64,000 nt of DNA from a virus, in IMG/VR virus record IMGVR_UViG_3300037189_012887, positions 1-64,000 of that record; one strand, given 5' to 3'. The position numbers were made by a program, and so were the translations under genes. The notes under the pieces are model-generated. The model was not told the origin of the DNA. It saw only the letters and a program-made list of their open reading frames with translations, and did no database searches. The stretch's first letter is position 1. Each line of letters opens with the position of its first letter. Positions 60,420 through 64,000 of this stretch are shown here, in pieces.

Positions 60420-62708
60420 ATGACAATAACAGTAACCAAGAGGGACGGATCTAAAGAGCCCCTTAACCTAGAGAAGTTTCATCGAGTAGTGAGCTGGGCC
60501 TGCGAGGACCTCAGCGGGGTCTCTGAGTCCGAGATCGAGCTTAGGTCCCAGATCCAATTCTACAGTGGCATCAAGACCTCTGACATCCAAGAGACGCTCA
60601 TCAAGGCAGCGGCTGACCTCATCAGCGACGAGGCACCCAACTACCAGTACGTAGCCGGCGCACTCATCAACTATCACCTGCGCAAGAACGTCTATGACAA
60701 GTATGAGCCGAACAACCTCAAGGACCACATCCGCTACGTGGTGTCCGAGGGCTACTACGACCCCGAGATCTTAGAGTGGTACACCGACGACGAGCTCTCA
60801 AAGCTCAACGACTTCATCGACCACGACCGTGACTTTGACTTGACCTACGCTGCTATGGAGCAGCTTCGCGGCAAGTACCTCGTCAAGAACAGAGTCACCG
60901 GTAAGTACTACGAGACTCCTCAGATGTCGTCGATGCTCATCGCGATGGTCCTGTTTCGTGAGTACCCAAAGGGTACCCGTCTCAAGTGGGTACGTGAGCT
61001 CTATGACTCGGTAAGCAAGTTTGAGATCTCACTACCGACCCCCATCATGGCTGGCCTCCGTACCCCGCAGAAGCAGTTCAGCTCTTGCGTGCTCATCGAG
61101 ACCGACGACTCTCTGGACTCGATCAATGCAACCGCTTCTTCTATCGTCAAGTACGTTTCTCAGAAAGCTGGCATCGGCATCGGTGCAGGTCGCATTCGCG
61201 CTGTTGGTAGTCCTATTCGTAATGGTGATGCGTCTCACACTGGCGTCATTCCGTTCTATAAGCACTTTCAGTCAGCAGTCAAGTCTTGCAGCCAAGGAGG
61301 CGTACGAGGTGGCGCGGCTACTCTGTACTATCCTGTATGGCATCTGGAAGTCGAGGACATCTTAGTACTCAAGAACAACAAGGGCACGGAGGACAATCGT
61401 GTACGACACCTCGACTATGGAGTCCAGTTTAACAAGGTTATGTACGAGCGCCTTCTTTCTGGGCTCAACATCACTCTTTTCAGCCCTAACGATGTACCAG
61501 ATCTATATGACGCCTTTTATATTGACAATGACAAGTTTCGAGAACTCTATGAAAAGTATGAGCGAAACCCAAAGATCAAGAAGAAGGTAATCTCGGCCAT
61601 CGACCTGTTCTCTGCTTTCATGCAGGAACGCAAGGACACCGGCCGTATCTACCTAATGAATGTCGACCACGCAAACGACCACGGCTCGTTCATCAAGGAG
61701 CTCGCACCGATTCGTCAGTCGAACCTCTGCTCAGAGATCGATCTCCCTACCAAGCCGCTCAAGGACCTCAACGATCCCGACGGCGAGATCTCGCTCTGCA
61801 CCCTAGCTGCCATCAACTGGGGCAAGATCCGTGTAGCAGCCGACTTCGAGCGTCCGTGCACCCTAGTCGTCCGCGCACTCGATGAGCTGCTCAGCTACCA
61901 AGACTATCCGGTCCTTGCGGCCAGAAACTCTACTATGGCTCGTCGCCCACTCGGCATCGGCATCATCAACCTCGCGTACTGGCTCGCCAAGAACGACTTC
62001 ACGTATCAGGGCATCAGCCAAGAGGGTCTCGCAAAGATCCATGAGTTCGCCGAGGCCTGGTCCTACTACCTCATCAGCGCGTCGATCGACCTAGCCGAGG
62101 AGAAGGGCGCGCCGAGTAAGTCAAACGAGACGAAGTACTCACAGGGAATCTTCCCGATCGACACCTATAAGCGAGAAGTCGACGAACTTGTAACTCCAGT
62201 TTACAACTTGGACTGGGAAGCCTTAAGAGAGAGGGCAAAGAAGTATGGCATCCGCAATTCCACGCTCATGGCACTCATGCCCGCGGAGACCTCCGCTCAG
62301 ATTTCAAACTCGACCAACGGGATTGAGCCTGCTAGGTCTCTGGTCACGGTTAAACAGAGCAAGGACGGAGTTCTCAAGCAGGTGGTACCCGATATCAGAA
62401 AGCTTAAGAAAAAGTACGATCTACTTTGGGACCAAGTATCCCCTGAGGGTTACCTTAAGATCGTCGCCGTCCTACAAAAGTTTATCGATCAAGGCATCTC
62501 GGTAAACACCTCTTACAACCCTAAGTTCTACGAGGGCGAGCAGATCCCAATGTCGACCATGCTCCAGCACATCTTGATGTTCTACAAGTACGGCGGCAAG
62601 CAGCTCTACTACTTCAACACCAACGACGGCGCCGGCGAGATCGACGTCAAGCCTGAGTTGGCCCTAGGTGAGATGGACGACGAGAACTGTGTGGCATGCG
62701 TGATCTAA
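60420..62708 (+). CDS. nrdA: class I ribonucleotide reductase alpha subunit
   Basis: A 762-residue enzyme. An ATP-cone fills residues 1-85. The catalytic core shows SSCVLIETDDSLDSI (active-site Cys about 221), NLCSEIDLPT (active-site N-x-C-x-E, about 438), MALMPAETSAQISNST (about 620) and the C-terminal redox CVACVI. It makes dNDPs with NrdB. Codon use shifts to T-ending forms between about 61130 and 61570. Confidence 0.97.
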   Translation: MTITVTKRDGSKEPLNLEKFHRVVSWACEDLSGVSESEIELRSQIQFYSGIKTSDIQETLIKAAADLISDEAPNYQYVAGALINYHLRKNVYDKYEPNNLKDHIRYVVSEGYYDPEILEWYTDDELSKLNDFIDHDRDFDLTYAAMEQLRGKYLVKNRVTGKYYETPQMSSMLIAMVLFREYPKGTRLKWVRELYDSVSKFEISLPTPIMAGLRTPQKQFSSCVLIETDDSLDSINATASSIVKYVSQKAGIGIGAGRIRAVGSPIRNGDASHTGVIPFYKHFQSAVKSCSQGGVRGGAATLYYPVWHLEVEDILVLKNNKGTEDNRVRHLDYGVQFNKVMYERLLSGLNITLFSPNDVPDLYDAFYIDNDKFRELYEKYERNPKIKKKVISAIDLFSAFMQERKDTGRIYLMNVDHANDHGSFIKELAPIRQSNLCSEIDLPTKPLKDLNDPDGEISLCTLAAINWGKIRVAADFERPCTLVVRALDELLSYQDYPVLAARNSTMARRPLGIGIINLAYWLAKNDFTYQGISQEGLAKIHEFAEAWSYYLISASIDLAEEKGAPSKSNETKYSQGIFPIDTYKREVDELVTPVYNLDWEALRERAKKYGIRNSTLMALMPAETSAQISNSTNGIEPARSLVTVKQSKDGVLKQVVPDIRKLKKKYDLLWDQVSPEGYLKIVAVLQKFIDQGISVNTSYNPKFYEGEQIPMSTMLQHILMFYKYGGKQLYYFNTNDGAGEIDVKPELALGEMDDENCVACVI

Positions 62709-62896
62709 CTATCAAGATTGCTAAATACGCAAGGTGGTCTAGTTTTGACTTGGCGATCCAGTTTAATCCAGTCCGTTGGTGGGTGGTTAGCTGGTTCGCT
62801 CAAGGCCCGACCGACATGGATCCGGGTAGTTACTGCTTAAGCATTAGGTTTATCATGTTCAGGTTAAACGTAATCTTAGACGACGGGAGCTACTAA
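62696..62896 (+). CDS. small hypothetical protein
   Basis: A 66-residue protein, Trp/Phe-rich, with RFIMFRLNVILDDGSY near the end. Starts inside nrdA (13-base overlap). Unknown function. Confidence 0.7.
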   Translation: MRDLTIKIAKYARWSSFDLAIQFNPVRWWVVSWFAQGPTDMDPGSYCLSIRFIMFRLNVILDDGSY

Positions 62897-63102
62897 TGAG
62901 CGATCATAAAGTTCTAGAAGAAGCTAACAACGTAATCTTTAGAAAGATGGAGATAGGAGACTACTGCATCGTGCACCTTAAAGAGTCGATGGAACCAAGG
63001 ATATATGACCAAGACTCTAAGACCCTCTACGTACCGCCAGAGGGATACATGAAGTTCGACAACGACAACTTTCAAAGAAGACGCAGGATCGCAGGGATTT
63101 AA
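62896..63102 (+). CDS. small hypothetical protein
   Basis: A 68-residue protein of unknown function between nrdA and nrdB; TAATG coupling to the upstream gene. Confidence 0.73.
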   Translation: MSDHKVLEEANNVIFRKMEIGDYCIVHLKESMEPRIYDQDSKTLYVPPEGYMKFDNDNFQRRRRIAGI

Positions 63103-63104
63103 CT

Positions 63105-64000
63105 ATGAGTTTTTCAGTATTCGACGCAACTAACAAGAAGGACTCGACCAAGGTTCGAGCCTTCTTTGACAGCCCTCCAACAATCGCTCGTTATGATAAG
63201 CAGAAGTATCCGTTCCTCGAGAAGTTGACCGAGAAGCAGCTCGGCTTCTTCTGGAGGCCGGAAGAGATCGACGTGTTTCGTGACGGCAAGGACTTTAAGG
63301 CACTGACAGATCATGAGCAGCACATCTTCACTTCTAACCTTAAGCGACAGATCTTACTGGACAGCGTACAGGGTCGCGCTCCTACTGCAGCCTTCGGCCC
63401 AATTTGTAGTCTACCAGAACTAGAGAACTGGATCCTTACATGGGCGTTTAGTGAGTCCATCCACTCGCGCTCCTATACTCACATCATTAGAAACGTATAC
63501 GCTAACCCATCAGTCATCTTCGACGGTATGATGGACATGCAGGAGATCGTCGACTGTGCAGGCGACATCAGCGAGTGCTACGACCAGCTTATCTCCCTCA
63601 ACAACGACGAACTGGTCGGCGGTGGGTACGGACACAAGACAGTCTTGTGGAAGACTCTCATGTCGGTCAACATCCTTGAGGGCGTACGCTTCTACGTCAG
63701 CTTTGCCTGCTCGTGGGCGTTCGCTGAGGTCAAGAAGATGGAGGGCAACGCTAAGATCATCAAGCTGATCGCTCGCGACGAGAATCTCCACCTTGCTGGA
63801 ACCCAGCAGCTGCTCAAGGTACTGCCTACAGACGACCCCGACTTCGCTAAGATCCGCGAGGAGACCAAGGAAGAGTGCATCAATATGTTCATCTCCGCGG
63901 TCGATCAGGAGAAGGCATGGGCTCGCTACCTCTTCAAGGACGGGTCGATGATCGGTCTAAACGAGAAGCTACTGAGTGAATATATAGAGTGGATCGCACA
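63105..64000 (+). CDS. nrdB: class I ribonucleotide reductase beta subunit (cut by the window end)
   Basis: The first 298 residues are present and the frame is open to the window edge. Iron-radical ligands fit: FTSNLKRQILLDSVQGR (carboxylate helix), WILTWAFSESIHSRSYTHIIRN (about residues 108-129; Glu and His with the radical Tyr) and DENLHLAGTQQLL (about 225-237). Supplies the tyrosyl radical for NrdA. Confidence 0.96.
   Translation, partial: MSFSVFDATNKKDSTKVRAFFDSPPTIARYDKQKYPFLEKLTEKQLGFFWRPEEIDVFRDGKDFKALTDHEQHIFTSNLKRQILLDSVQGRAPTAAFGPICSLPELENWILTWAFSESIHSRSYTHIIRNVYANPSVIFDGMMDMQEIVDCAGDISECYDQLISLNNDELVGGGYGHKTVLWKTLMSVNILEGVRFYVSFACSWAFAEVKKMEGNAKIIKLIARDENLHLAGTQQLLKVLPTDDPDFAKIREETKEECINMFISAVDQEKAWARYLFKDGSMIGLNEKLLSEYIEWIA

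Overview
This window is part of a T4-superfamily myovirus genome, not a bacterial chromosome. It carries the T4-type replication set: clamp loader gp44/gp62, RegA, family-B polymerase gp43, UvsX, DnaB-type helicase gp41 and primase gp61. It also carries ThyX, NrdA and NrdB, T4-type late promoters (TATAAATA), a capsid-protein block and a spanin pair. Base composition is close to even. A DUF1127 protein, an Hsp20 protein, an LpxH-like enzyme and an outer-membrane barrel suggest an alphaproteobacterial, perhaps rhizobial, Gram-negative host; this is inference.

Layout. 1-2920 (+): clamp loader, regA, two small genes and a secreted transglycosylase. 2961-16331 (mostly -): a late region of sugar-modifying enzymes (glycosyltransferases, FkbM methyltransferase, HAD-nucleotidyltransferase fusion, GNAT proteins), a TIGR02594-type endolysin, an ADP-ribosyltransferase and an outer-membrane protein, with tRNA genes between them. 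16373-22416 (-): a dense tRNA array with two degenerate tRNA-like elements, a split tRNA, an HNH gene and several gene-free structured stretches. About 30 tRNA genes lie in the window, covering most amino acids. 22423-28860 (-) and 28907-37015 (+): two divergent early regions of tiny genes driven by near-consensus TTGACA/extended -10 promoters. Many genes here are below 60 codons, including an ArfA-like ribosome-rescue protein, tandem membrane micropeptides and a pair of related 20-residue peptides. 37009-39568: spanins, conserved T4-type small genes, Hsp20 and DUF1127. 39604-46152 (+): gp43, uvsX and gp41 with small conserved genes. 46357-58360 (+): late virion block. 58378-64000 (+): gp61, thyX, nrdA and nrdB (cut by the window end).

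How it works together. Early promoters on both sides of 28.87 kb fire host-takeover genes and the tRNA array. Replication and nucleotide genes have their own sigma70-like promoters. Late promoters serve lysis, glycan and virion genes. The most unusual feature is a set of six proteins whose N-termini resemble the T4 capsid-targeting sequence. Three are adjacent and carry a ligase-type nucleotidyltransferase, a double nucleotidyltransferase and a HAD phosphatase. A fourth is an RSE-type ADP-ribosyltransferase. This suggests a packaged enzyme kit that is injected with the genome and handles nucleic-acid ends, which is a hypothesis from motifs only.
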